From the NCBI RefSeq assembly GCF_037198315.1, contig NZ_CP144913.1:682001-746000 (forward strand): a stretch of DNA of 64,000 bases, in the 5' to 3' direction. Every line of letters starts with the position of its first letter. Positions within the stretch are counted from its first letter, which is position 1. A program made the position numbers and the translations under genes. Origin of the DNA: Janibacter sp. A1S7 (GTDB lineage Bacteria > Actinomycetota > Actinomycetes > Actinomycetales > Dermatophilaceae). Under the pieces are notes generated by a model. It did not search any database. It saw nothing but the letters and a program-made list of their open reading frames with translations, and was not told the DNA's origin. Positions 9,511-17,292 of this stretch are shown piece by piece.

Positions 9511-9597
9511 TGCGAAGTGCTGCAGGCTCTACCTCGTTGAGCCAGCAGCATGACGTGGTGCTGCTGGCACTACGAACCCGAGCCTGCAGCACTTCGT
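9511..9597. repeat. Nested inverted-repeat element, copy A
   Basis: The outer arms CGAAGTGCTGCAGGCTC (9513-9529) and GAGCCTGCAGCACTTCG (9580-9596) are perfect 17-bp complements. Inside them GCCAGCAGCA (9541-9550) and TGCTGCTGGC (9559-9568) form a perfect 10-bp hairpin. Related elements occur at 15902-15987 and 28529-28614. It fills the spacer between divergent dapD and dapE. It has no coding potential I can support, and looks like a REP/MITE-class intergenic repeat. Confidence 0.75.
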
Positions 9598-9626
9598 GGG
9601 GGAAGGGGGAGATTAGGGTGGCGATC

Positions 9627-10703
9627 ATGCCGAGCCTGGACCTCACCGCGGATGTCGTGACCCTGACCCAGCAGTTGTGCGACATCGAGTCCGTCAGCCG
9701 GGACGAAGGGAGGATCGCCGACGCCATCGAGGCGGCTCTCGAGTCGCTGACGCACCTGACGGTCACCCGCCGGGGTCACACGATCGTCGCGCGCACCGAT
9801 CTCGGCCGTGACGAGCGGGTCGTGCTGGCGGGCCACATCGACACCGTGCCCCTGACGACCGACCCGAAGAATCTGCCGGTCCGACGCGAGAGCGTGGGCG
9901 GCGAGGACGTCCTCTGGGGGCGCGGCACCGTCGACATGAAGGGTGGTGTCGCCGTCCAGCTGAAGGCCGCGCTGTTGCCGCAGCCGAGCCGGGACATCAC
10001 CTTCCTCTTCTACGAGGCGGAGGAGATCGACGCCGTCTACAACGGTCTCGCGCTGCTCGCCGAGTCCGACCCGGACCTGCTCGCCGCCGACTTCGCCGTG
10101 CTCCTCGAGCCGACGAACGCCGCCGTCGAGGGCGGGTGCAAGGGGACCATGCGCGTGGAGGTGCAGCTCAAGGGCATCGCCGCGCACTCGGCTCGCCCGT
10201 GGAACGGCCACAACGCCATCCACGACGCCCACGAGGTCCTCGCTGCCCTGGCCGCCCACGACGAGCAGACCGTCCACGTCGACGGTCTCGACTACCACGA
10301 GGCACTCCAAGCGGTGGGGATCACCGGCGGAATCGCCGGCAACGTCATCCCGGACAGCTGCACCGTGCTCATCAACTACCGTTTCGCCCCGGACAAGGAC
10401 GCGCAGGCCGCGCTCGCGTACGTCCAGACGGTCCTGCCGGGGCGGGAGCTGCACGTGCGTGACCTGGCCGAGGGGGCCCGTCCCGGGCTGGACCTGCCTG
10501 CCGCGCAGTCCTTCGTCGCCGCGCTCGACGTGCCCGTGGGGCCCAAGGAGGGGTGGACGGACGTCGCCCGCTTCTCCGCGCTGGGCATCCCCGCGGTCAA
10601 CTTCGGACCCGGTGACCCCAACCTCGCCCACCACGACGAGGAGCGCTGCCCGGTCGAGCAGATCGTCGCGTCGCAGGACGCCCTGCTCCGGTGGCTCGCG
10701 TAG
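9627..10703 (+). CDS. dapE: Succinyl-diaminopimelate desuccinylase
   Basis: 358 residues, M20 metallopeptidase family. Metal-site motifs are present: GHIDTVPL near 72-79, WGRGTVDMKGG near 99-109 and the catalytic EAEEID near 131-136. The dimerisation domain occupies the middle, and a C-terminal His (NLAHHDEERC) completes the site. It hydrolyses N-succinyl-LL-DAP to LL-DAP and succinate. The chosen start, ATG 9627, follows GGGGGAGATTAGGGTGGCG. A GTG at 9618 is an alternative. An upstream in-frame start at 9510 would translate the repeat element and is rejected. The next gene starts 10 bp after the stop. Confidence 0.9.
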   Translation: MPSLDLTADVVTLTQQLCDIESVSRDEGRIADAIEAALESLTHLTVTRRGHTIVARTDLGRDERVVLAGHIDTVPLTTDPKNLPVRRESVGGEDVLWGRGTVDMKGGVAVQLKAALLPQPSRDITFLFYEAEEIDAVYNGLALLAESDPDLLAADFAVLLEPTNAAVEGGCKGTMRVEVQLKGIAAHSARPWNGHNAIHDAHEVLAALAAHDEQTVHVDGLDYHEALQAVGITGGIAGNVIPDSCTVLINYRFAPDKDAQAALAYVQTVLPGRELHVRDLAEGARPGLDLPAAQSFVAALDVPVGPKEGWTDVARFSALGIPAVNFGPGDPNLAHHDEERCPVEQIVASQDALLRWLA

Positions 10704-10713
10704 TGTCGCGGCC

Positions 10714-11484
10714 GTGACACCTCAGGGCAAGAGCGAGCGCTGGTACCACCGGGGGCCCGTCCTCATGCGGGGGCGGCAGGTGCCGAAGACCACCACCGAC
10801 CAGCGGCTGCTCGACGATCGTGGCCGCGCCGACTGGCTGCACACCGACCCGTGGCGCGTCCTGCGCATCCAGGCGGAGTTCGTGGAGGGCTTCGGTGCCC
10901 TCGCGGAGCTCGGCCCCGCGGTGAGCATCTTCGGCAGCGCACGCACTCCCGCCGACTCCCCGTGGTACGCGAAGGGGGTCGAGCTCGGCCGGCTCGCTGC
11001 GGAGGCCGGCTTCTCCGTGATCACCGGTGGCGGACCCGGGACCATGGAGGCCGCCAACCGCGGCGCCCGCGAGGGTGGGGCGACGTCCGTCGGCCTCGGC
11101 ATCGAGCTGCCCTTCGAGGCGGGCTTGAACCCCTACGTCGACCTGGGCATCAACTTCCGCTACTTCTTCGCCCGCAAGACGATGTTCGTCAAGTACAGCG
11201 AGGGCTTCCTCGTCCTGCCGGGCGGCTACGGCACGCTCGACGAGGTCTTCGAGGCGGTCACCCTCGCGCAGACGGGCAAGGTCACCAGCTTCCCGATCGT
11301 GCTCATCGGGGTCGACTACTGGACCGGACTGCTCGACTGGCTGCGCCACTCCGTCGAGGCCGGCGGCATGATCAGTGACGGCGACATCGATCGACTCGTC
11401 CTCACCGACGACCTCGCGGCCGCCGTGCGCCACCTCAAGGACGGCGCCGGTCGGGTCGCCCCCGACGAGACGAACCCGGAATGA
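10714..11484 (+). CDS. LOG-family (TIGR00730) Rossmann-fold nucleotide hydrolase-like protein
   Basis: 256 residues from a GTG start. The two family hallmarks are present: GGGPGTMEAANRGA near 108-121 and PGGYGTLDEVFE near 169-180. Members include the LONELY GUY cytokinin-activating phosphoribohydrolases and nucleotide 5'-monophosphate glycosylases; the cellular substrate in actinobacteria is usually unknown. The N-terminal ~65 residues are the extension seen in the longer actinobacterial members. TAGTGT (10701-10706), formed across the dapE stop codon, ends seven bases before the GTG and could drive a leaderless mRNA. The DivIVA-domain gene overlaps its stop by 4 bp. Confidence 0.85.
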   Translation: MTPQGKSERWYHRGPVLMRGRQVPKTTTDQRLLDDRGRADWLHTDPWRVLRIQAEFVEGFGALAELGPAVSIFGSARTPADSPWYAKGVELGRLAAEAGFSVITGGGPGTMEAANRGAREGGATSVGLGIELPFEAGLNPYVDLGINFRYFFARKTMFVKYSEGFLVLPGGYGTLDEVFEAVTLAQTGKVTSFPIVLIGVDYWTGLLDWLRHSVEAGGMISDGDIDRLVLTDDLAAAVRHLKDGAGRVAPDETNPE

Positions 11485-11765
11485 TCTGGGTCCTGCTCAT
11501 CCTGGTGGCCGTGCTCGTGGTCGTCGCGACGGCCGCGGTCGTCGCCGGGCGCTTCACCCCTGATCCCATGGCCGATCCGGTCACCTCGACGCCGCACCAC
11601 GGGCTGCCCGCGGGTACGGTGCGAGCCGGCGATGTCGCGGACGTCACCTTCGACACCGCCCTGCGGGGCTACCGGATGGACCAGGTGGACGACGTCATCG
11701 ATCGTCTCCAGCAGCGCATCGCCGAGCTGGAGGGCGAGGGCCGGGACCCCCTTCGCCCTGATTAG
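11481..11765 (+). CDS. Small membrane-anchored DivIVA-domain protein
   Basis: 94 residues. A single N-terminal transmembrane helix (residues about 2-22) is followed by a short linker and the DivI1A-type motif VTFDTALRGYRMDQVDDVID near 54-73, which ends in a short coiled coil (RLQQRIAELEGE). Such proteins are thought to attach to curved membrane or to the polar/septal growth machinery; a specific role is not known. It overlaps the preceding LOG-family gene by ATGA, so it is translationally coupled, a pairing common in actinobacteria. Confidence 0.8.
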   Translation: MIWVLLILVAVLVVVATAAVVAGRFTPDPMADPVTSTPHHGLPAGTVRAGDVADVTFDTALRGYRMDQVDDVIDRLQQRIAELEGEGRDPLRPD

Positions 11766-11867
11766 GCCTCGTGCGGCGGCGGGGTGGATAATGGTGCCCA
11801 GCGTCGACGCGAGGGCGTCGAGTGGTCGGCGGTGTGCCGACCACGTATGAATTCGAAGGGAACGCAC

Positions 11868-12044
11868 ATGGCGGCAATGAAGCCACGTACCGGGGATGGT
11901 CCGCTCGAGGTCGTCAAGGAGGGTCGCGGCATCGTCCTGCGCATGCCCCTGGAGGGTGGCGGGCGCCTCGTCGTCGAGATGAAGCCCGATGAGGTTCTCG
12001 AGCTCGGCGAGGCCATCGACAACTGCGACGGCCTGAAGAAGTAG
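11868..12044 (+). CDS. DUF3117 small conserved protein
   Basis: 58 residues: MAAMKPRTGDGPLEVVKEGR followed by a short beta-rich stretch (GIVLRMPLEGGGRLVVEMKP) and an acidic C-terminal helix. This is the highly conserved actinobacterial DUF3117 family, whose function is unknown. It stands alone, with a possible -10 GATAAT near 11787 and about 80 nt of leader, and is closed by a perfect palindromic hairpin 13 bp after the stop. Confidence 0.88.
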   Translation: MAAMKPRTGDGPLEVVKEGRGIVLRMPLEGGGRLVVEMKPDEVLELGEAIDNCDGLKK

Positions 12045-12057
12045 TTCCCGGGAATGA

Positions 12058-12083
12058 GCCCCGGACCCGATCGGGTCCGGGGC
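12058..12083. terminator. Palindromic hairpin after the DUF3117 gene
   Basis: GCCCCGGACCCGA (12058-12070) is directly followed by its exact complement TCGGGTCCGGGGC (12071-12083). It folds to a GC-rich hairpin just after the stop codon at 12044, consistent with an intrinsic terminator without a U-tract. Confidence 0.7.
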
Positions 12084-12194
12084 ACAGCCGTGTCCGGCCG
12101 TTCGGATGATGACACGGGGCTGCCCTGCGGCAGCGGCACTGGTTACGGTGCCCGGATACCGCTGAGAGTGGTCCACGCAGCCGAGGGGACAACG

Positions 12195-12551
12195 ATGAAC
12201 GCTGGATACGGACTCACCGTCCGTTGGTCACTGACCGAGGCGCCGGAGGGAGTGGCCGACGAGCTGCGCGAGTACGTCGTCGGGACTTCGATGGCCAACT
12301 TCATGTTCCTGGACGGGCTGGCCTTCAAGACGTGGCGCATGCGCGAGGGTGAGTGGTTCGAGGGGACCTACATCTTCCAGGCCGCCAAGGACCGGGACGA
12401 GTTCTGCGCCGACTTCACCGCCACGGCCGCCGACTCGGCCGGAAGCAGGATCGTCGGCTCGGCTCCGATCGAGATCCAGCCCTTCGAGGTGGTGGCCATC
12501 GCGGAGGGCCCGGCCCAGTTCCGCCGAGGGCCCGGACCCGGTACCGCCTGA
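12195..12551 (+). CDS. Small YdhR-like (ferredoxin-fold monooxygenase-like) protein
   Basis: 118 residues. The central part, FLDGLAFKTWRMREGEWFEG then TYIFQAAKDRDEF, follows the pattern of the YdhR-type dimeric alpha/beta-barrel proteins (target loop, strand, 'tyiF' strand, helix). These are grouped with putative monooxygenases, mostly uncharacterised. No cofactor motif is visible. The ATG at 12195 was chosen because the protein-like sequence begins there; the in-frame extension to 12054 is low-complexity and covers the preceding hairpin. It is monocistronic, convergent with the O-methyltransferase gene. Confidence 0.6.
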   Translation: MNAGYGLTVRWSLTEAPEGVADELREYVVGTSMANFMFLDGLAFKTWRMREGEWFEGTYIFQAAKDRDEFCADFTATAADSAGSRIVGSAPIEIQPFEVVAIAEGPAQFRRGPGPGTA

Positions 12552-12604
12552 GTCGAGGACCCCACCCGCAGCGTGTCCCGGGGGGTCGTGGCGGCGCCAG
12601 CCGC

Positions 12605-13258
12605 TCAGCGGCCCCGGGTTCCCGTGTGTCGCTTGACGGCGGCGAGCATGCCGTCCCCCACGGGCAGCAGGCTGGGGACGAGCCGCTCGTCGTCCCGCAG
12701 TTGCTTGCCCAGGTCCCGCAGCAGGCTCGTCGTCGTGTCACGCACGGCCGGGTCGGCGACCTTGTCGTGCCAGAGCATGTTGTCGATGGCCATGACCCCG
12801 CCCGGACGCAGCAGTCGGATGGCGTGCTCGACGTAGTCGGGGTAGCCCTCCTTGTCTGCGTCGATGTGGACCAGGTCGTAGGCGTTGTCGTTCATCCGCG
12901 GCAGCACGTCCAGGGCGCGACCGGTGATGACGCGGGTGCGCTGGCCGACGATCCCGGCGGCGGCAAAGGACTTCTTGGCTCGTGCAGCGTTCTCCGGCTC
13001 GAGCTCGATCGTCGTCAGCACGCCGTCCGCCGGCATCCCGGCGAGCAGCCACAGCCCCGAGGTCCCCGCACCGGTCCCGATCTCGACGACGTTCTGCGCC
13101 TGCGAGGCGGCTGCCAGCAGGCGAAGGGCGGCACCGCCACCGGTGCCGATCGGCGGTGCCCCGAGTTCCGTGCCGGCATGACGGGCAGCCTCGACGACGT
13201 CGTCCTCGGGGACGAACTGCTCGGCGTAGGCGTGGCTGGTCAGCTGGGCGGCGGTCAT
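12605..13258 (-). CDS. SAM-dependent O-methyltransferase (class I, catechol-type)
   Basis: 217 residues. Motif I VVEIGTGAGTSGLWL near 58-72, the acidic motif TTIELEPENAARAK near 83-96, and the metal/catalytic segment DLVHIDADKEGYPDYV near 128-143 match the cation-dependent O-methyltransferase family (PF01596). The methyl acceptor is unknown. It is divergent from the ECF sigma factor gene, the same arrangement as in mycobacteria, where an O-methyltransferase gene precedes sigE. Confidence 0.88.
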   Translation of the reverse strand: MTAAQLTSHAYAEQFVPEDDVVEAARHAGTELGAPPIGTGGGAALRLLAAASQAQNVVEIGTGAGTSGLWLLAGMPADGVLTTIELEPENAARAKKSFAAAGIVGQRTRVITGRALDVLPRMNDNAYDLVHIDADKEGYPDYVEHAIRLLRPGGVMAIDNMLWHDKVADPAVRDTTTSLLRDLGKQLRDDERLVPSLLPVGDGMLAAVKRHTGTRGR

Positions 13259-13348
13259 GGGAGTCCACCCTAGTCCGGTTCGACCGGGCCCATCGTCCGC
13301 GCAGTCACATCACAGCCTTCTGTCAGGTTCGACCGTGACGATGGGTCG

Positions 13349-13981
13349 GTGACCTTCGATGCCGAGACCGCTGCCAGCGCCGGGGACGAGTGGGTCCAGC
13401 CCACGTGGAGCGAGGTGGTCGAGGATCACGGGGACCGGGTCTACCGGCTGGCCTACCGGTTGACGGGTGACGTCCATGACGCGGAGGACCTGACGCACGA
13501 CGTCTTCATCAGGGTCTTCCGTTCGCTCGACGGCTTCGTACCGGGCACCTTCGAGGGGTGGTTGCACCGGATCACGACCAACCTCTTCCTCGACAAGGCA
13601 CGCCGCAGGCAGCGTCTGCGCTTCGACTCGCTCACCGACGACTTCGCCGCGCTCCTGCACAGCGGCACGGCGACCCCGGAGCAGGTGGTGCTCCACGGCC
13701 GTCTCGATGCGGACATCCAGCGTGCGCTGGACGCACTGCCGCCGCAGTTCCGCGCCGCCGTCGTGCTCTGCGACGTGGAGGGTCTGAGTTACGAGGAGGT
13801 CGCCGAGACCCTCGACATCAAGCTCGGGACCGTCCGCTCACGCATCCACCGGGGCCGGGCCATGCTCCGTGACAGCCTGCGCCACCGCGAGCCGAGCACG
13901 ACTCGCGCCCCGCGCACGGAGCCCCGCCGGCGTGGGGGGTCGGGCTTCCCGCTCGCGCGCCCGGTGACCGGGACCTTGTGA
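13349..13981 (+). CDS. sigE: ECF sigma factor, SigE-like
   Basis: 210 residues from a GTG start. Region 2 ([20 protein letters not shown] then [12 protein letters not shown]) and region 4 ([20 protein letters not shown] then [21 protein letters not shown]) are complete; the DAED and region 4.2 helix-turn-helix are clear. It is followed after 22 bp by an htrA-type protease gene and then tatB, the order seen at the mycobacterial sigE envelope-stress locus. There the anti-sigma gene rseA lies between sigE and htrA; no such gene exists here. The Arg-rich tail (about 180-210) lacks recognisable structure. Confidence 0.88.
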   Translation: MTFDAETAASAGDEWVQPTWSEVVEDHGDRVYRLAYRLTGDVHDAEDLTHDVFIRVFRSLDGFVPGTFEGWLHRITTNLFLDKARRRQRLRFDSLTDDFAALLHSGTATPEQVVLHGRLDADIQRALDALPPQFRAAVVLCDVEGLSYEEVAETLDIKLGTVRSRIHRGRAMLRDSLRHREPSTTRAPRTEPRRRGGSGFPLARPVTGTL

Positions 13982-14003
13982 CCGACAAGGCACAATCATC
14001 TGC

Positions 14004-15485
14004 ATGAGCTCTCCGCACCAGGGTGACGAGCCGACCCCACCGGACGACAGCACGGCACCGCTGCCGTCGAGCCCGTACCTGCCCTACGACTCGATCGGGC
14101 CGGACCCGTCCGGCGGCGAGAGCCACGGCTCGCAGAGCTACGACGGCCAGCAGGGTCAGTACGACCAGGGTCAGTACGACCAGGGCCACTACGCCCAGCA
14201 GGGCCAGTACGCCCAGCAGGGCCAGTACGACCAGCAGGGCCAGTACGCCCAGCCGGGCCAGTACGCCCAGCCGGGCCAGTACGCCCAGCAGGGCCAGTAC
14301 TACGGCTATGCCCAGCAGTCCCACCCGACGCAGGGACACCCGTACCCGACCGGATCGGGGACACCCCCTGTGGCGTCCGGGCGACGACGCGGTCCGGGAT
14401 GGTTCGGTGCGGGTGCGTTGGCCCTGGCCGCCGCCCTGATCGCCGGCACGATCGGTGGGATCGGTGGTGGGCTGGTCACCGACCTGCGTGACGACAGTGG
14501 TGGTGGACCCACGATCGTCCAGCGTGACGGGAACCCGGGTGAGCGTCCCGAGGGCTCGGTCGCCGCGATCGCCGCCGACGCCGTCCCCAGCGTGGTGACC
14601 GTCCGCGTCAACGGATCCGGCGGGTCCGGGACCGGGTCGGGTTGGGTCTACGACGACCAGGGGCACATCGTCACCAACAACCACGTCGTCGAGGCGGCCG
14701 GCAGCTCCGGCAAGGTGCGGATCGAGCTCAGCGACGGTAGCCGTCGCGGCGCCGAGCTGGTCGGCCGGGACTCCGCCTACGACCTGGCGGTGCTCAAGGT
14801 CGACCCCAAGGGTCTGGAGCCGATCGCGATCGGTAGCTCGGACGAGGTCGTCGTCGGTGACGAGGTGGTCGCCGTCGGATCACCCCTCGGCCTCGGCTCC
14901 ACCGTCACCGCAGGCATCGTCTCCGCGCTGGAGCGGCCCGTGGCCGCCGGCGAGAGCGGCGACGAGTCCTACATCTCCGCGATCCAGACCGATACGGCGA
15001 TCAACCCCGGCAACTCCGGCGGACCACTGCTCAACGGCGCCGGCAACGTGATCGGGGTCAACACCGCCATCGCCCAGATCCCGGGCCAGATGTCGGCCTC
15101 CGGCTCGATCGGCCTCGGCTTCGCCATTCCGTCCGACGTCGTCGTGCGCACCGTCGACCAGCTCATCAGGACCGGCCAGGCGAAGCACCCGATCATCGGC
15201 GTCTCCCTCGATCGGCGCTGGGAGGGCGAGGGCGCCAAGGTCATCGAGGAGGATGACATGCCCGGCGACCAGCCCTCGGTCGTCCCGGGTGGGCCGGCCG
15301 ACAAGGCAGGGATCGAGCCCGGTGACGTCATCGTCGAGATGGATGGCCGTCGGATCAGCGATCTCGACCAGCTGGTCGTGCGCATCCGCGCCCAGGCCGT
15401 GGGGGATAAGGTCACACTCACGGTCCTGCGCGACGGCGACGAGCGCGAGATCACGATGACGCTCGAAGCTGCGGAGGAGAACTAG
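14004..15485 (+). CDS. htrA: HtrA/DegP-like membrane serine protease with Gln/Gly/Tyr repeat tail
   Basis: 493 residues. Residues about 45-100 are a low-complexity cytoplasmic tail of tandem GQYAQQ-type hexads. One transmembrane helix follows (GAGALALAAALIAGTIGGIG, about 135-155). The protease domain is complete: His in IVTNNHVVEA near 225, Asp in DSAYDLAVLKV near 259 and Ser in TAINPGNSGGPL near 338. A C-terminal PDZ domain occupies about 400-485 (GPADKAGIEPGDVIVEMDG). It should sit in the membrane with the protease outside, degrading misfolded envelope proteins. It lies between sigE (22 bp upstream) and tatB (3 bp downstream), presumably one stress operon. Confidence 0.9.
   Translation: MSSPHQGDEPTPPDDSTAPLPSSPYLPYDSIGPDPSGGESHGSQSYDGQQGQYDQGQYDQGHYAQQGQYAQQGQYDQQGQYAQPGQYAQPGQYAQQGQYYGYAQQSHPTQGHPYPTGSGTPPVASGRRRGPGWFGAGALALAAALIAGTIGGIGGGLVTDLRDDSGGGPTIVQRDGNPGERPEGSVAAIAADAVPSVVTVRVNGSGGSGTGSGWVYDDQGHIVTNNHVVEAAGSSGKVRIELSDGSRRGAELVGRDSAYDLAVLKVDPKGLEPIAIGSSDEVVVGDEVVAVGSPLGLGSTVTAGIVSALERPVAAGESGDESYISAIQTDTAINPGNSGGPLLNGAGNVIGVNTAIAQIPGQMSASGSIGLGFAIPSDVVVRTVDQLIRTGQAKHPIIGVSLDRRWEGEGAKVIEEDDMPGDQPSVVPGGPADKAGIEPGDVIVEMDGRRISDLDQLVVRIRAQAVGDKVTLTVLRDGDEREITMTLEAAEEN
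14148..14310 (+). repeat. 18-bp tandem repeat tract inside htrA
   Basis: About eight to nine copies of an 18-bp unit close to CAGGGCCAGTACGCCCAG, with variants (gac for gcc, ccg for cag), encode the GQYAQQ/GQYDQQ/GQYAQP hexads of the protease tail. Such in-frame units can gain or lose copies by slippage or recombination without breaking the gene, so the tail length may vary between strains. Confidence 0.85.
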
Positions 15486-15488
15486 TCG

Positions 15489-15878
15489 ATGCCAGTCAAC
15501 GGCTGGGAGTTCGTCCTCCTCATCGTCCTGGCCTTCATCATCCTCGGACCCCAGCGGATGCCCGAGTACGCGGCGAAGCTCGCGCGCTTCGTCGTGCAGC
15601 TGCGGCGCATGGCCAATGACGCCAAGGTCCAGCTGAAGGACCAGATGGGCCCGGAGTACGAGGACCTCGACTGGCGTCAGTACGACCCGCGGCAGTACGA
15701 CCCGCGACGCATCGTCAAGCAGGCACTGATGGAGCCCCTCGAGGATGCCTTCAGCCTCGAGGACAAGCCCGCGTCGACGAGCGCCGCAGCCACGCAGGAC
15801 ACGGCCGACGCGACTGACGCGACGGACACACTGACGACGACGCCGGATGGGGTTCCCTGGGACCCCGAGGCGACCTGA
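15489..15878 (+). CDS. tatB: Twin-arginine translocase subunit TatB
   Basis: 129 residues. An N-terminal membrane helix (EFVLLIVLAFIILGPQRMPE, residues about 7-26) contains the conserved GP hinge of TatA/B proteins, followed by an amphipathic helix (YAAKLARFVVQLRRMANDAK) and a long acidic, Thr/Ala-rich C-terminal region. TatB with TatC forms the receptor for folded Tat substrates; the L,D-transpeptidase at 23810 has a Tat-like signal. It begins 3 bp after htrA, so it is in the sigE/htrA operon. Confidence 0.88.
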   Translation: MPVNGWEFVLLIVLAFIILGPQRMPEYAAKLARFVVQLRRMANDAKVQLKDQMGPEYEDLDWRQYDPRQYDPRRIVKQALMEPLEDAFSLEDKPASTSAAATQDTADATDATDTLTTTPDGVPWDPEAT

Positions 15879-15901
15879 GCCGGCCTGAACCGACCCGCCC
15901 G

Positions 15902-15987
15902 ACGAAGTGCTGCCGGCTGCAGTTGGTATTGCCAGCACCACGACGTGCTGCGGCTGACCATACGAACTAGAGCCAGCAGCAGTTCGT
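15902..15987. repeat. Nested inverted-repeat element, copy B
   Basis: Outer arms ACGAAGTGCTGCCGGCT (15902-15918) and AGCCAGCAGCAGTTCGT (15971-15987) are complementary at 15 of 17 positions. An inner arm pair GCCAGCAC (15931-15938) / GTGCTGCGGC (15945-15954) forms the second stem with one unpaired base. It has the same overall size and arm sequences as copies A and C. It lies after tatB, just before the bidirectional terminator. Confidence 0.7.
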
Positions 15988-16008
15988 TTCCCGGGGCGGC
16001 GGCGGACG

Positions 16009-16050
16009 CGAAGGGGGCCGACCCGCCGCGTGGCAGGTCGGCCCCCTTCG
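16009..16050. terminator. Bidirectional hairpin terminator between tatB and mrp
   Basis: CGAAGGGGGCCGACC (16009-16023) pairs perfectly with GGTCGGCCCCCTTCG (16036-16050), a 15-bp stem with a 12-base loop. It lies between convergent tatB and mrp and begins with the CGAAGGGGG word used in several terminators of this window. Confidence 0.7.
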
Positions 16051-16063
16051 TCAGTGCGCGGGC

Positions 16064-17206
16064 TCAGCTCCCCGTCGGGGTGAGCCCCAGGCTGCGGCCG
16101 GCCAGACCACGCGAGCGTGAGGCGATCCCGCGGGCGATGCCGCGCAGGGCGACGGCCGCAGGGCCGTCCGGGTTGGACGTGACGACGGGCGAGCCGTGGT
16201 CGGAGCCCTCGCGCAGCGAGACGTCCAGCGGGATCTGGCCGAGCAGCGGGACGTCGGCACCGACGGTGCGGGTGAGCGAGTCGGCGACCGACTGGCCGCC
16301 ACCGGAGCCGAAGAGCTCCTGACGGCTGCCGTCGGGCAGCTCGAGCCAGGACATGTTCTCGATGACACCGACCAGGCGCTGGTGCGTCTGCATGGCGATC
16401 GAGCCGGCCCGCTCGGCGACCTCCGCGGCGGCCTGCTGCGGTGTGGTCACCACGAGCAACTCGCTGTTGGGGATCAGCTGCGCGACGGAGATCGCGATGT
16501 CACCGGTGCCCGGGGGCAGGTCGAGCAGCAGCACGTCGAGGTCGCCCCAGAAGACGTCACCGAGGAACTGCTGCAGCGCGCGGTGCAGCATCGGGCCGCG
16601 CCAGACCACCGGCTGGTTGCCGGGGACGAACATGCCGATCGAGATGACCTTCACCTCGGAGGCGATCGGCGGCAGGATCATGTCATCCACCTGCGTCGGC
16701 GGGTGGGTCACGCCGAGCATGCGCGGGATGGAGAAGCCGTAGATGTCGGCGTCGACGACCCCGACCTTCAGCCCCTCGGCCGCGAGCGACGCCGCGAGGT
16801 TGGCGGTGATGGAGGACTTGCCGACGCCGCCCTTGCCGGAGGCGATCGCGTAGACACGCGTGAGCGAGCCCGGCTTGGCGAAGGGGATCTCCTTCTCCGC
16901 CTGGCCACCGCGCAGGTGGTTCTTCAGCTCCGCGCGCTGCTCGTCGTTCATCACACCGAGGGTGACCTTGACGTCGGTGACGCCCTCGATGGTCTTCATC
17001 GCCGCGGTGGTGTCGTTGGTCAGGGTGTCCTTGAGGGGGCACCCCGAGATGGTGAGCAGGATCGTGACCGTGGCCAGCCCGTCGGCGTCGACGGCCGCGG
17101 ATTCGACCATGCCCAGCTCGGTGATGGGCCGGCGGATCTCGGGGTCCTGGACGGTGCTCAGCGCGTCACGCAGCTGCTCGTCGGTGATCGTGGGGTGGGG
17201 GGCCAT
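16064..17206 (-). CDS. mrp: Mrp/NBP35-family Fe-S cluster carrier ATPase
   Basis: 380 residues from the ATG 17206-17204. The N-terminal ~100 residues are a MIP18/DUF59-type domain (LSTVQDPEIRRPITELGMVE, TISGCPLKDTL). The rest is a deviant Walker-A P-loop ATPase: ASGKGGVGKSS near 122-132, VVDADIYGFSIPRMLG near 153-168 and LLLDLPPGTGD near 228-238. Members bind and deliver Fe-S clusters. The CPxC motif typical of many homologues near the C-terminal third is not present: the equivalent stretch reads ENMSWLELPDGSRQELFG, without Cys. TACCAT six bases before the ATG is a plausible leaderless -10. Confidence 0.9.
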   Translation of the reverse strand: MAPHPTITDEQLRDALSTVQDPEIRRPITELGMVESAAVDADGLATVTILLTISGCPLKDTLTNDTTAAMKTIEGVTDVKVTLGVMNDEQRAELKNHLRGGQAEKEIPFAKPGSLTRVYAIASGKGGVGKSSITANLAASLAAEGLKVGVVDADIYGFSIPRMLGVTHPPTQVDDMILPPIASEVKVISIGMFVPGNQPVVWRGPMLHRALQQFLGDVFWGDLDVLLLDLPPGTGDIAISVAQLIPNSELLVVTTPQQAAAEVAERAGSIAMQTHQRLVGVIENMSWLELPDGSRQELFGSGGGQSVADSLTRTVGADVPLLGQIPLDVSLREGSDHGSPVVTSNPDGPAAVALRGIARGIASRSRGLAGRSLGLTPTGS

Positions 17207-17292
17207 GTCTCCATGGTAGGTCCGGGATCCGGTCCGGTGGACCTGGGTCCGTTCACCGACGGCGTGGGGCGACCACCGGCGTCGGGGCCCGC

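Noticed and set aside
13982-14003. Search for an anti-sigma gene between sigE and htrA
   Set aside because: Only 22 bp separate the genes, and no HxxxCxxC zinc motif is present in the ends of either protein.
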